DNA from: Chara braunii
Lineage: Eukaryota; Streptophyta; Charophyceae; Charales; Characeae
Assembly: GCA_003427395.1 (NCBI GenBank)
Contig: BFEA01000140.1
Coordinates: 484,235 to 508,910 of the forward strand
DNA: 24,676 bases
Direction: 5' to 3'
A program made the position numbers and the translations under genes. The notes under the pieces were generated by a model that had not been told where the DNA came from, did not search any database, and saw nothing but the letters and a program-made list of their open reading frames with translations. Shown in pieces: positions 1 to 8,835 of this stretch. Each line of letters starts with the position of its first letter. Positions within the stretch are counted from its first letter, which is position 1.

Positions 1-41
1 TTTCCCTCACCCTTTGCACCCCCGCCGACACAAACGTACAA

Positions 42-74
42 GGGGGTACGGCGTTTCCGGAACGCCGTACCCCC
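42..74. repeat. Perfect 14-bp inverted repeat (family P, copy 1)
   Basis: The left arm GGGGGTACGGCGTT (42-55) and right arm AACGCCGTACCCCC (61-74) are exact reverse complements around the spacer TCCGG. The same sequence family recurs at 152-180, 3403-3417, 3444-3472 and 3521-3539, on both sides of the DUF7869 pseudogene. Confidence 0.9.
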
Positions 75-151
75 TCCCACACATCCCCCCTCCCCCACCT
101 ACAAAAAACGTCTAGGGGGGAGGTTAGGGGGGGAGGGGGAGGGGGAACGGA

Positions 152-180
152 GGGTATGACGTTTCCAAAACGCCGTACAC
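152..180. repeat. Degenerate palindrome (family P, copy 2)
   Basis: GGGTATGACGTTT (152-164) pairs imperfectly, with three mismatches, with AAACGCCGTACAC (168-180). It is a diverged relative of the perfect palindrome at 42-74. Confidence 0.7.
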
Positions 181-618
181 CCCCTACCGCCCCCCCTTCT
201 CCGCCGCCCACAACTTCCTTCGCCAACTTCCCCCCTGCCTCCCTCCCTATGCACCATCAGTAACGGACGAGGGGAAGAGGGAAGGGGGAGGTTGGGGGGG
301 GGGGTAAACGGTTGTGATGCCTTGTGGGCACCTGCCTGAATGAGGGGATGTATTCATGACTACAGACCCTGAAGATCTGATCACCGTGTCATGATATTTT
401 GAGGGGAAATATTATTGATACTGCTATAGACTTGCTTGAACAATTGCGTCTCGTCCGTTCTATGCTGATACGTATACCGATACGTTTCGTCATTGTCTCC
501 AGTGCATTTAGGTTGGAGGACGATGAATATCCCATCATGAGTTGCGGCAGCGAGAGTTGCCGTTACGTTTCTCTACCGTCGAAACATCAAGTGGAAGGGA
601 TAACGTCTCCTATAAAGG

Positions 619-3372
619 TTGAGTCGCTCCCCTTCGACACCGCTCACGCCGTCCAAGCGTAGACCGGGGCCTGGCTTCCTTCAGAGTCCGTGGAAACGGA
701 GCGGCATTGGTGTGCCACATTTTCTTGCCTCTAATAATGTTGTCCGTCATCTTAGTCTTGACGACATACTGAACAATGCTCTTCCTCTCAATCTACATGG
801 CGAACCCACCGTCGACCGTGGAGACCCTGTTGCTTTTCGAACAGTTGACTCGGTTGCGGAACATGACGGCAAAGAAAAGTGTCACAAGTTCGAGGGCGAA
901 CATGTGACAGACGACGGACGGTCCACTCCTCCGTCGCATGGGGTGGCGCCCATACGAAACGATAGCACTCACGACCATCCACGACCTCCTTCGACTGGTG
1001 GGCAAGGGAAGCGGAAATACACATACAGGAACTGGAAAAGAGGATGCAGTGATTCCTCGTCCGCATTCGAGCGTAGATGCAGTCTTGAGGAGTGTGAAAC
1101 GGTTTTGAAAAAAAAATGCTGCGCGAAATTTGATTGTCTTCGACGGTTGACAGCGCTAGATGTTCATAAATGTAGACGTGAGTACCGTGCACTTAGAGGC
1201 CGGGACAGTCGCAGGTGGTGGATTTCGAAATTGCAGAACTTTTTCTCTCTGGTTGACAGGAAACCTTTTGTGAAGCTTATAGTGCAAATGCGTCCGATTT
1301 GCGTCACCACATGGTGTCTCATTTTGGGAGTGGGGCGGAATACGTTAAAAAGGCACACGGACGACCTCGACGACGGAACGATAGATGCCGTTCACAGCCA
1401 TGAAGGGCGCCCTAGGACGAAAGCTAGATACGCCATTACGTGGTCAACATTTGAAGATATAAATTTCTGAACGAATCCGATTCGATGCCAGATCAGACAA
1501 AGACCGACCCACTTTTTGAAATTAGGAACTGCATCCGCCTTCCTTCCGTATACGCTACGAAGAGAGATGTTCATCGGAGCATCGAAAGTAGACTTTAGAA
1601 AATCGGCGTTGCTCACTCGTCGTACCAGGTCTTCTGCAAAATGTGGCGAGATTTTTTCTGGCAGGTTCGTCTGGCTCGAGCTACCGATCACGTTAGGTGC
1701 AACGAATGTATTAGCTGGGCCATTCGCATCCAGGGGGCCCTCCCCGGGCCAAGGAGCGAACTTGTTGCGCAGCATAAATACCATTAGGCTCTTCAAGGGG
1801 TCCATCGTAAACTCTACAGCGTTTGGTCGGCAGAGTCGCAGTTCAAGCAGAGAGAGAGCTTGTGCATCATAATGGACGGGATGGATCAGGCAAAAACAAC
1901 GATTCCCCATGCCGCGCGCAGAAGGTTGTCGAAAGAGATGGCAAACAACACTATGATGAAAACAAACCTCACCGGTCTGATTGCACATGGAAGGAATCAC
2001 TCGCTCTTCGTTCACACTGGGTTCCCGCATTTGTCACACGGTTCGAATTCCGTTGTCACATCCATTGCAAGAGTGCTCAGGTGCAGGGGCGCGATGGGGA
2101 GCTCCCCCTGTTGTTGAGGATGCAAGCGGATAACAACAGAGTTTAGAACAAGAATAGATATGTGTTCGCTTTCCTTGCGTTGTTAGTCAAGTTCCGTGTC
2201 TTCGAGGAGGTCCAAATAGGATTCATGATTGTGGGCCACACCCACACGGACATCGATGCAAAATTTAGTTTGTTCGCCAGGAAACTCTGCGGCTGTGACG
2301 CTTACACCATGGATGAATTGTTCTCTGTGCTGCAACGTTCTTGAGAGCAACCCGTAGATTGCACGCATGTTACGGAGATAGTGGATTGGAAAACTGTTGT
2401 GTCTCCTTACCTTGATCCAAGGATATCCGGTCACTCTACTTCACACCTTTTCCGTTTTTACACGGACGGGGAAAACCCTGCGATGGTATACAAAGAGTAC
2501 TGCAACAAAAAAAGGTGGGAGCCTAAGACAAGGCCTGTGTACTGGTTCAAGAGGAACAAGGATAACAGTTGGGAGGGCCGGAATGGGGGTTCCAGCCTTG
2601 CCGTGATTGGCCCAATCCAAACTGTAGCGATTTCGTCAGCTGCAAGGCGGGTTTGAGAGTGTTGAAGAAATCTTGGGAAGATAAGATTCATGAATGGGAA
2701 ACCCAATCCTTAGAGGACAGAGAACTGAAAACGAGCAGATTGCAATACAGGACAGATCGCCTGCGCGAGTTTGATTGCATTGAAGTCGAAGAGACGGGGA
2801 CAGTTGCTCTTTCGACGACATTATGGCCGAGCCCGATGACGGACAAACCTGGATCCGAACCCGTGGCTGCTCACAAACTCGCAGCACCCGCAAGAAAACG
2901 ATGCTTCGTGGGTCACAAGAACGATGCTCCTAAACCTGAATTTGACCAGTGCGTGGCGGTCCACGTCGACTATTTCGTCGTGCTCAGGCCTCCGGACGAC
3001 TACGTCGCGCAGGGGTGCACGTTCTGGGTGGGGCGAGTCCAGAAGAAGGACGAAGGCCGCGTCCTTGTGCAGTATTGGAGGCCTTGTGGCCGCGAGCGTA
3101 GTGTTTGCGTGTTGTACGCAGACGCATGGAACAAGAATTGGAGGGTGGAGACAGAGTCTGAGCCCGGATGGCAGGACCTGAAAAGCGTTGCTTGGGAATG
3201 TGCAAGCAACAAACGCTCGGAAGCCGGGATGAGAATCCGAAAGACCGATGTCATGAAGGCACATCAATCACTAGCCGCTGCCGACACACTCGTTTGTTCT
3301 GACATGCTGACTCGCGCAGCTGAAGCATCTTCGTCTTCCATGTACCTATCGGGACAAGAAGACGAGGGCTGA
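619..3372 (+). pseudogene. DUF7869-type transposase-like protein, decayed
   Basis: The best reading joins four segments: frame 1 (619 to about 1455), frame 3 (about 1455-2090), frame 2 (about 2095-2620) and frame 1 again (about 2600-3372). Recognisable DUF7869 blocks occur in order: a Cys-rich N-terminal region (KKKCCAKFDCLRRL, about 1108-1150), IIMDGMDQAKT (1866-1898), MQADN (2120-2134) followed by NKNRYVFAFLALL, and GHTHTDIDAKFS (about 2233-2268). By motif logic the three acidic positions DGMDQ, QADN and THTDID look like an RNase H-like DDE/D core; that is inference. The tail (about 2990-3160) carries a WVGRV...VQYWRP...YADAWNKNW block that could be a small chromatin-reader-like domain. In-frame stops are TAG 1596-1598, TAG 1785-1787, TAG 2144-2146 and TGA 2342-2344. 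No convincing ATG is seen; the first long frame opens at a TTG, so the true 5' end is unknown. A reading frame at 399-662 may be a shifted piece of it. Confidence 0.7.
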
Positions 3373-3400
3373 TTGTCTTCATCTTTATCAAAAGTGGGTA
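3167..3400 (+). repeat. Tandem duplication, unit 1 (3' end of DUF7869 gene)
   Basis: This unit encodes the last ~68 residues of the DUF7869 gene (from WQDLKSVAW to SGQEDEG) plus about 30 bases of 3' flank ending in AAAAGTGGGT. It is repeated at 3539-3777, a period of about 372 bp, with scattered substitutions. Confidence 0.85.
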
Positions 3401-3402
3401 CG

Positions 3403-3417
3403 GCGTTTTCGAAACGC
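3403..3417. repeat. Palindrome (family P, copy 3)
   Basis: GCGTTT / TCG / AAACGC, a 6-bp perfect stem in the context GGGTACGGCGTTTTCGAAAC. Confidence 0.75.
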
Positions 3418-3443
3418 TGATCGGCATAATCTTGATCCAACGT

Positions 3444-3472
3444 GGGTACGGCGTTTTGGAAACACCATACCC
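3444..3472. repeat. Palindrome (family P, copy 4)
   Basis: GGGTACGGCGTTT (3444-3456), loop TGG, then AAACACCATACCC (3460-3472). The 13-bp arms have two mismatches. The left arm is identical to that of copy 1. Confidence 0.8.
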
Positions 3473-3520
3473 CGTCCGCTCCCCTCGCCCTCCGTTCACC
3501 TCCCGGCAACCCGAGGCGTG

Positions 3521-3539
3521 CGGCGTTTCGAAAACGCCG
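3521..3539. repeat. Palindrome (family P, copy 5)
   Basis: CGGCGTTT (3521-3528), loop CGA, then AAACGCCG (3532-3539). The second unit of the tandem duplication starts at its right edge. Confidence 0.8.
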
Positions 3540-3777
3540 ATGGCAAGACCTGAAAAGCGTTGCTTGGGCATGGACAAGCAACAAACGCTCGACGGTCGAG
3601 ATGAGAATCAAAAAGAGCGATGCCATCAAGGCACAACAATCCCTCGCCGTTGACGACACAGTCGTTTGTTCTGACATGCAGAATCGCGCTGCTGAATCAT
3701 CTCCGTCTTTCATGTACCTGTCGGGACAAGAAGACGAGGGCTTGTAGTCATCATCTTTGTGAAAAGTGGGTGTGCCG
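3539..3777 (+). repeat. Tandem duplication, unit 2 (orphan 3' tail)
   Basis: This second copy of the 3167-3400 segment starts at GATGGCAAGACCTGAAAAGC. It keeps an open frame to TAG at about 3745-3747, ending in SGQEDEGL like unit 1. It has no upstream coding part, so it is a detached gene tail. Positions 3778-3960 hold nothing recognisable. Confidence 0.85.
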
Positions 3778-3962
3778 ATATATGGTTGTCGTGGAAATAT
3801 TTGTGTGTGTCGATATCTCTCGTTTAAAGGAGTTAGAGAATGACGTGGCATACCGTCAACGAGTGTACACGTTCGCTTGCTCTCTGCTAACATGTACCGT
3901 TTGCCTTTAGTATTGGCAGACATCTCGGTAGTGTAGTTTGTCGCGGCGGGATTTTTCGAAGT

Positions 3963-4697
3963 ATGGACGAGGACCACATTATAAGCAACATTGCGAACGC
4001 ATGGGGAACACCCATACGCTATGACGATTTTATTCCACATCGATATACGCGACAAATGATTACATTTGGTTTCCGCACCAGCGACGAGACAACTTTTTAT
4101 CCCACATTTGACATGTGGTCTCCGCAATTGCAACGCAAGATCTCGAGGATGGCCACGACATGTGATCCGGAAGGCCACTTTTGAAAACTCGGTGCACCGC
4201 GGTGGAACAATTTTTTTTACGGATGCGGTTCGATATATGACCACTATACAACATGCAATCATGGGAAAATACTCTGCATTGCGTTTGAAGCACGCCATAG
4301 GATGACGTTTTGTTGTACGCGTATTGAGCGCCGCAAGACAAGGCACGATGAAATGCATGACATGGACTGCTCCGTGTACGACATGGAGAACGCCCTGTCC
4401 AGGCACGCCCGTCGTTTCTGTAGTGTCATTCAAGATACGATGATACAGTTCGTACAACGAAGGACTTCCATCGTCGGAACAATTGCTGTGAAGGTGCTGC
4501 ACACATTGGACGACGATAGAAACTTGAAGAAGACCAAAACCAAAACGAATGTCGATGTTAAACACTTGTTCCGACGCATGAACGGGACACACCGACACAT
4601 ACCACAAAAGATGACGGACAACACGGCGGGAGGCGTGAAAAACAGACCACGGTTGCTAGGATATCACGAGGAGTTGGACGAGGATGAAGTAACATGA
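3963..4697 (+). pseudogene. Unknown protein, split over three frame segments
   Basis: I do not recognise the family. An ATG at 3963 opens a frame (MDEDHIISNIANAWGTP...) that ends with a stop at 4182-4184. A +1 frame reads plausibly at about 4160-4305 (...HRGGTIFFTDAVRYMTTIQ...). The original frame resumes at 4302-4697 (...CSVIQDTMIQFVQRRTSI...), is helix-rich and basic (KKTKTKTN), and ends in an acidic ELDEDE tail at TGA 4695-4697. Either two compensating frameshifts are present, or an intron of about 140 bases removes the middle part (possible donor near 4161, AG at 4299-4300). It lies about 90 bases upstream of the next plus-strand gene. Confidence 0.4.
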
Positions 4698-4784
4698 CAC
4701 ATTTCCTACGTTCATCGCAAACATGCTTACAGCAGTGTATGTGTTGTGCACAACAGTGCTTCACGTGGTCGTTCAAGTGGCTGG

Positions 4785-5664
4785 ATGGATACCGGCGACA
4801 GCAGCCGTAAGCGACGATTGGACGAAAACACGAAATTGAGGATTGTCGAGGCACTTCAAGTCAATCCATGGTTGAGCGTGTTGCCATGGCGAGGAAAAGT
4901 CAGGAACTGGAGCGAGAGCGATTGGGACATTGCAATGATAGAATGTCCATGGGCGAACGACTTCAGATTCGCTAACGAGATGGAATGGGGACGACTCATC
5001 GAAATATGTCCTGCCTCCCTCCAGGCAGCGTATATATCAAACTACGCGGATATTCACTGGATGTACGACCACCTAGATGCTTACGACCCATTTGTATCTA
5101 TTGCAAGCCAAGAATCGAACAACGAGTGTTGTGAAGAGGACGGAGCAATCTCATGCAAGTTTGTAAGAAACATCACCTCGCACATGGCCGATGCGATTCC
5201 GACACGAGCTGCAAAGGTGTGGAAGATTGTGCAAAAGAATCACAACTTATCCCGTGCATAACGAAGCGGGGACAACCGCTCAGCGCATATCTTATTGCTC
5301 AGTGAGTATTTTCTTAAACGATGTCGATTTATGTAGAGTAAATTGTGTAGCATGCACTAGCAAGGGAGAGAGATTAATAGAGGCAAGATGCGAAGCAATG
5401 TGGTGTGAGGAGGAATGCGATAATTCAATGTTTAATGTGAAAGAGTCGGTGGACGAAGTAAAGGATAAAATATGCACCCTAAGAGATGCTATCGGCATCG
5501 CTCTCGCCTACACGCACAATTTCGTGAATATAACATATATATCGTCATTCGATAGGGACGACGATGACAAGCCCGAGGGTTTGAAAACGCTTACATTCGG
5601 CTCACCGCTGCACGGTTTGTATAGTTACGAAAGAAAACGCGTTAAACGCAATGGTTCAGAATAG
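4785..5664 (+). CDS. Unknown protein, paralogue A, two exons
   Basis: The family is unknown. I place the start at ATG 4785 (MDTGDSSRKRRL), just after a candidate AG at about 4774-4775 that could end a 5'UTR intron. Exon 1 (4785-5093) carries NPWLSVLP, W.ESDWD and CPWAN..FRFANE..WGRLI. A GT at 5094 and an AG at 5282-5283 bound a 190-base intron that keeps phase 0 and removes a poorly conserved tail. Exon 2 (5284-5664) begins RISYCSVSI, contains CRVNCVACTS, a TLRDAIGIALA helix and an ...FGSPLHGLYSYE end, and stops at TAG 5662-5664. The predicted product is about 229 residues. There is no signal peptide or membrane span. Both halves align with the next gene (5818-6760), which is the main evidence that this is a real gene and that the two blocks belong together. 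Confidence 0.6.
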
Positions 5665-5760
5665 CGAGTTCTCGTATTATAGATAGTTTACCACAGACAG
5701 GCATGCACCAGCACTGAGTGTTAGCCTCATAAGAGAGTTATCATTTCTCAACTTTCTTTA

Positions 5761-5778
5761 CGAACGTCTACACGTTCG
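5761..5778. repeat. Short perfect hairpin between paralogues A and B
   Basis: CGAACGT - CTAC - ACGTTCG, a 7-bp stem with a 4-base loop. It lies about 100 bases after the stop of paralogue A and 40 bases before the ATG of paralogue B. Confidence 0.7.
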
Positions 5779-5817
5779 ATTTTGTCGCTCATGTGTGTGT
5801 GGTGTGTAGGGTGCATA

Positions 5818-6760
5818 ATGTCATCGACAACGTCGACAAGCATCAGTGGAAGTCCCGAGAGACACAAGCGCTCAACAAAACCATTTCCTCCTTGTGCGAA
5901 ATCATTGCGACATTATAACGATCATACTTGGCTCCAGTAGAGAGGAATTTGAAGATAACCCATGGATGACCGTCGTCCCAGATATGAATCGACATCTTGA
6001 CCAATGGACCGATAGTAATTGGAATGTGATGGAGAGTGTGGGTGGCTTCCCTTGGGCAAGCCATTACAAGTTCGCCAATATGTTGGAGTTCGGGAGCCTC
6101 ATTCCAGTGCCTGATGGTCTTTCCAAACCTGTTTTCCTCACCCGTCTGCGCAAAGCATACCTCAACATGGACCGCTACAATAGTCGCATCGACTTCGTGT
6201 ACATCACTAGTTCACCACGAACTTGGACGTGTTCGCTGAAATAAGAGTTAATAGACACAGCTCGTCATTGTTCATTCTTGGAGCAGTACCCACTCCGTTG
6301 TCCAGGGATTTGACCACGAGCTGTGTCATACTGTTGCGTGCGGTTGAGTATTACTGGATATGAATTCGCAAGAGTGTTATGTGTGGCTTCTTCAAACAAA
6401 TCTATAAAACTTGTAAATGCAGTTGTGCGTGTATCACGGAACCAGCTTTTTATTCAGTCGTCACAGGGTTGGTGGTTGCCTGTTCGTTGGGATCCAGATG
6501 GACGGTCAAATGTAGTGATAGCAAGCCAGATGCAAAATTCGGCATTGTGGCAACAACTGGAAGAGAAAGCGATGACCATACGAGACGCAATTGGGAATTC
6601 CTTAGCACGTCCGGGAGGGTTTGTTAGGTTGAAATACATGTCGGTATTTTCGGAGAATGCAACAATCAAGGAGCCGCAGATCCACGTATATGGATCGTCC
6701 ATAAATGCTATGTATGGTTTCAGTCCACGACCTCGTCTGCGGCAAACCTGTACGTCATAA
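5818..6760 (+). pseudogene. Unknown protein, paralogue B, probably frameshifted
   Basis: This is a diverged copy of the preceding gene. ATG 5818 opens MSSTTSTSISGSPERHKR in frame 1. By about 5930 the conserved part is in frame 2 (5940-6196): NPWMTVVP, W.DSNWN, FPWAS.YKFAN..EFGSLI, matching paralogue A block by block, so a frameshift lies near 5890-5935. A GT at 6197 is at the same aligned position as the donor in A. The second block (about 6314-6760) begins VSYCCVRLS and contains ARVLCVASS, TIRDAIGNSLA and YGSSINAMYGF, again matching A. The best acceptor (AG 6319-6320) is one base out of phase with that donor, so either the splice choice or the gene is damaged. An upstream TAG at about 5807-5809 could be an acceptor for a 5'UTR intron. 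Confidence 0.55.
6254..6327. repeat. 12-bp inverted repeat in the putative intron of paralogue B
   Basis: GACACAGCTCGT (6254-6265) and ACGAGCTGTGTC (6316-6327) are exact reverse complements separated by 50 bases. The right arm overlaps the likely 3' splice site of paralogue B. Confidence 0.85.
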
Positions 6761-6818
6761 GATTCGGACGGGTTATCAGACCTCCTCCTAAAGGGATGTA
6801 GTTAGTGACAATGTAATC

Positions 6819-6856
6819 ATAGCGGATATACTGCTTTTTATGTTTTTATCCGCTAT
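6819..6856. repeat. 10-bp hairpin downstream of paralogue B
   Basis: ATAGCGGATA (6819-6828) and TATCCGCTAT (6847-6856) are perfect reverse complements around an 18-base T-rich loop. It begins about 60 bases after the stop at 6760, where a 3'UTR element would lie. Function unknown. Confidence 0.75.
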
Positions 6857-6978
6857 ATGGAGCATCTTCGTAGTTAAACAATTTTGTAATTGTATAATAG
6901 ACGTGCCTGTGTACAATATTCAAAATATAATATGACGAAACTCGCGGATTTTGTTCGTCTACACACTCAACTTGCAGG

Positions 6979-7873
6979 ATGGAAGTCGGTCAAACAAGCT
7001 CGCATGGAAGTGGATCCTCTCATCAAGTTCCATCAACAATTAAGGATCTCATTATCTTAGACACTAACATTTGGTCGGTTGATATCGTCGATGAATTTGC
7101 GAATTATGAGTACATAAATGTCGAAAACGAAGTTGGACCGGATGGTGAAAATTCTACCGATCATGGGGTTTGTTAACGGACAAAAGACGATTGTGTCCGA
7201 CAATGGATCAAATATGTGGTACCTGTGTACAAAGGAGGATGACGCATACGTCATTGGATCGAGGAAAGACATTGTGGATCCTTTGGAGATGCGAGCCAAC
7301 TGGAAGGAGGTATGCAGGAAACAGAACTGGGACGAGAAAGACAAATTGGAACAAAAAGTGTGCGTGTGGTATTCCATTGGCAGAAAAGAATTGCTTGCAC
7401 CGGTGGTGGTGGACTTCTATGGTCGAATCCGAGTATGCAATAGAGGCACGGCCATAGTGACACTTTTTACAGCAGCGAAGATCATCGGCACGACAATGAA
7501 TGTGTTGTTCACTGCCCATGAAGAATTTTGGGACCCAGCGGGTTCGAGCAAACTCGAACAGTTTCGGAATCGGTTGGAAATTGACGTGACACTTAGGAAA
7601 GAGTTAGTGTACAGGGTTGACAGTTTGGTGCATGTGCAACTTCAATACCTTTTTGACAAATGTGAGGAGATAGTGTTCACAGTCAAGCATAGAAAATGCG
7701 ACACGGATGAAGTGACTCGTACGAAGCAGTATCATCGATCGGGACAGAAAGAAGTACCGTTAGTGGGTGGCAGACAAAAAACAGTGATAGATTGTCCGTA
7801 TTGTGAAGACATTAAGCACGCAACAAATTTTCTACCTCTTATTCTTCACGGGACCCTGGATAGTAGCCAGTAG
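6979..7873 (+). CDS. Unknown ~280-residue protein
   Basis: The family is not recognised. ATG 6979 follows directly after CAACTTGCAGG, a good 3' splice site, so a 5'UTR intron is likely. The first part (6979 to about 7140, MEVGQTSSHGSGSSHQVPS..., LIILDTNIWSVDIVDEF) is in frame 1. The main part (about 7118-7873) is in frame 2, with VSDNGSNMWYLC, QKVCVWYSIGRKEL, FYGRIRVCNRGTAIVTLF and a C-terminal CPYCEDIKH that could bind a metal. The switch between frames near 7120-7160 is either a frameshift or a small intron. The long second frame is uninterrupted for 250 codons. The stop is TAG 7871-7873. It has no obvious similarity to the paralogue pair upstream. Confidence 0.5.
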
Positions 7874-8379
7874 CATAACACGTTTGTCCAGGTCGAGAAA
7901 TGTTCAACAATCGATGCGCTTCATCGCTGACACGCATTTCGGACTACAATGGTCAGATATGTGAATGACTTTGAACACTATGGAGATAGGAATTGTTAGC
8001 GCATTGTAACAATCGTCTATTTCACTTTGTGTGGTGAACGCAAAATTATTTTTTTAGTTATGTTTAATCGTGTTTTTCTCACCTGTTATTTCGTTTTTGG
8101 GTTTCGATGATGTGGACAAAGTTTTGAAAATCGCAAACATTTGCAATTTACAAGCTCAAAGTTAGCATAAACAAACATGTTTGAATTTATTTTTTCTTTT
8201 ATTTTTTATTTTTTTAAGACAGTCTTCGTTGTATCATAAACTACAATTTCTTCGTTCGAGTAATGTCGATATTTGTCGAATGACTGACTAATTTTTAACA
8301 CTATTATCTAATCCATCTTGCAGGGCTGTAGTCCTCGACATTACAACCGGAGACAATAATACGCAAACCTTATACAACA
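7874..8379. other. Intergenic, T-rich, with probable 3' splice site
   Basis: No gene is seen. The second half is T-rich (8180-8217), and TCTAATCCATCTTGCAGGGC ends in a strong polypyrimidine-AG at about 8323, 56 bases before the ATG of the next gene. It resembles the AG just before the 6979 gene. Confidence 0.5.
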
Positions 8380-8835
8380 ATGACGCGCATCACTCCCATC
8401 GCAGTGTCTGCAGGGGCATCTCTCACAAGAACAAACAGTCTGTTTCCATACGAATATGAGTCAATAGTAAGATGCGAAGTTGGTGGATGTAAATTATTTG
8501 TAGTTGCCGTGAGGTTCACGAAAATCAACGTGTATGACGTGCGAATTTACGGAAGACAAGGACAAGCAGGGACAGTGGAAGAGTATGTGAAATGTCATGA
8601 AGCAGCTTTGCAAGTCCACGAGGAAAACAAAATTACATTGATGCGAGAAGGTCAAAGACTTGAAGGCTGGTCTGCTTTCGTAACTAACTTTGAAAGCATG
8701 CTTATTCCACCTATTCCGGCGTGCATGCTCGACGGCTCGAACGATGCGACGATGTGGATTCCCATAATGAATGCAACAAATAGGAGCCGTAAGTTATATG
8801 ATAATAGGAAAACGGAAGAGTATGAGCGAGGATAA
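8380..8835 (+). CDS. Unknown ~151-residue protein
   Basis: A single uninterrupted frame from ATG 8380 (TACAACAATGACGCGC) to TAA 8833-8835. The product begins MTRITPIAVSAGASLTRTN and contains YESIVRCEVGGCKLFVVAV (beta-strand-like), VYDVRIYGRQGQAGTVEEYV, a Lys/Glu-rich helix, and IPPIPACMLDGSND. It has no recognised domain, signal peptide or membrane span. It is the last member of the plus-strand gene run and the only one with no visible frame break. A 5'UTR intron is likely from the AG at about 8323. Confidence 0.5.
   Translation: MTRITPIAVSAGASLTRTNSLFPYEYESIVRCEVGGCKLFVVAVRFTKINVYDVRIYGRQGQAGTVEEYVKCHEAALQVHEENKITLMREGQRLEGWSAFVTNFESMLIPPIPACMLDGSNDATMWIPIMNATNRSRKLYDNRKTEEYERG

Larger units (their letters stand above)
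1..330. repeat. G/C-skewed low-complexity tract with palindromes
   Basis: This stretch is dominated by runs of C (1-110, 180-250) and runs of G (115-160, 280-305). At 115-145 four G runs of five to seven bases are separated by short loops, which fits a G-quadruplex motif. It also contains two copies of a short palindrome described separately. No credible gene is seen. It looks like the flank of the DUF7869 element that follows. Confidence 0.7.

Noticed and set aside
1392-2030. Minus-strand open frame of 212 codons
   Set aside because: It is antisense to the DUF7869 segment that carries the recognisable DGMDQAK block. The sense frame explains the conservation.
3264-4607. Long minus-strand open frame (447 codons)
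   Set aside because: It runs antisense through the duplicated DUF7869 tail, the palindromes and the 3963 gene. Its product has no domain and repeats wherever the DNA repeats, so it is a shadow.
4302-4620. Possible histone-fold protein (long helix, RRTSI turn, second helix)
   Set aside because: A by-eye comparison with H2A and H4 gave only a loose helix-loop-helix match with unequal spacing, too weak to name a family.
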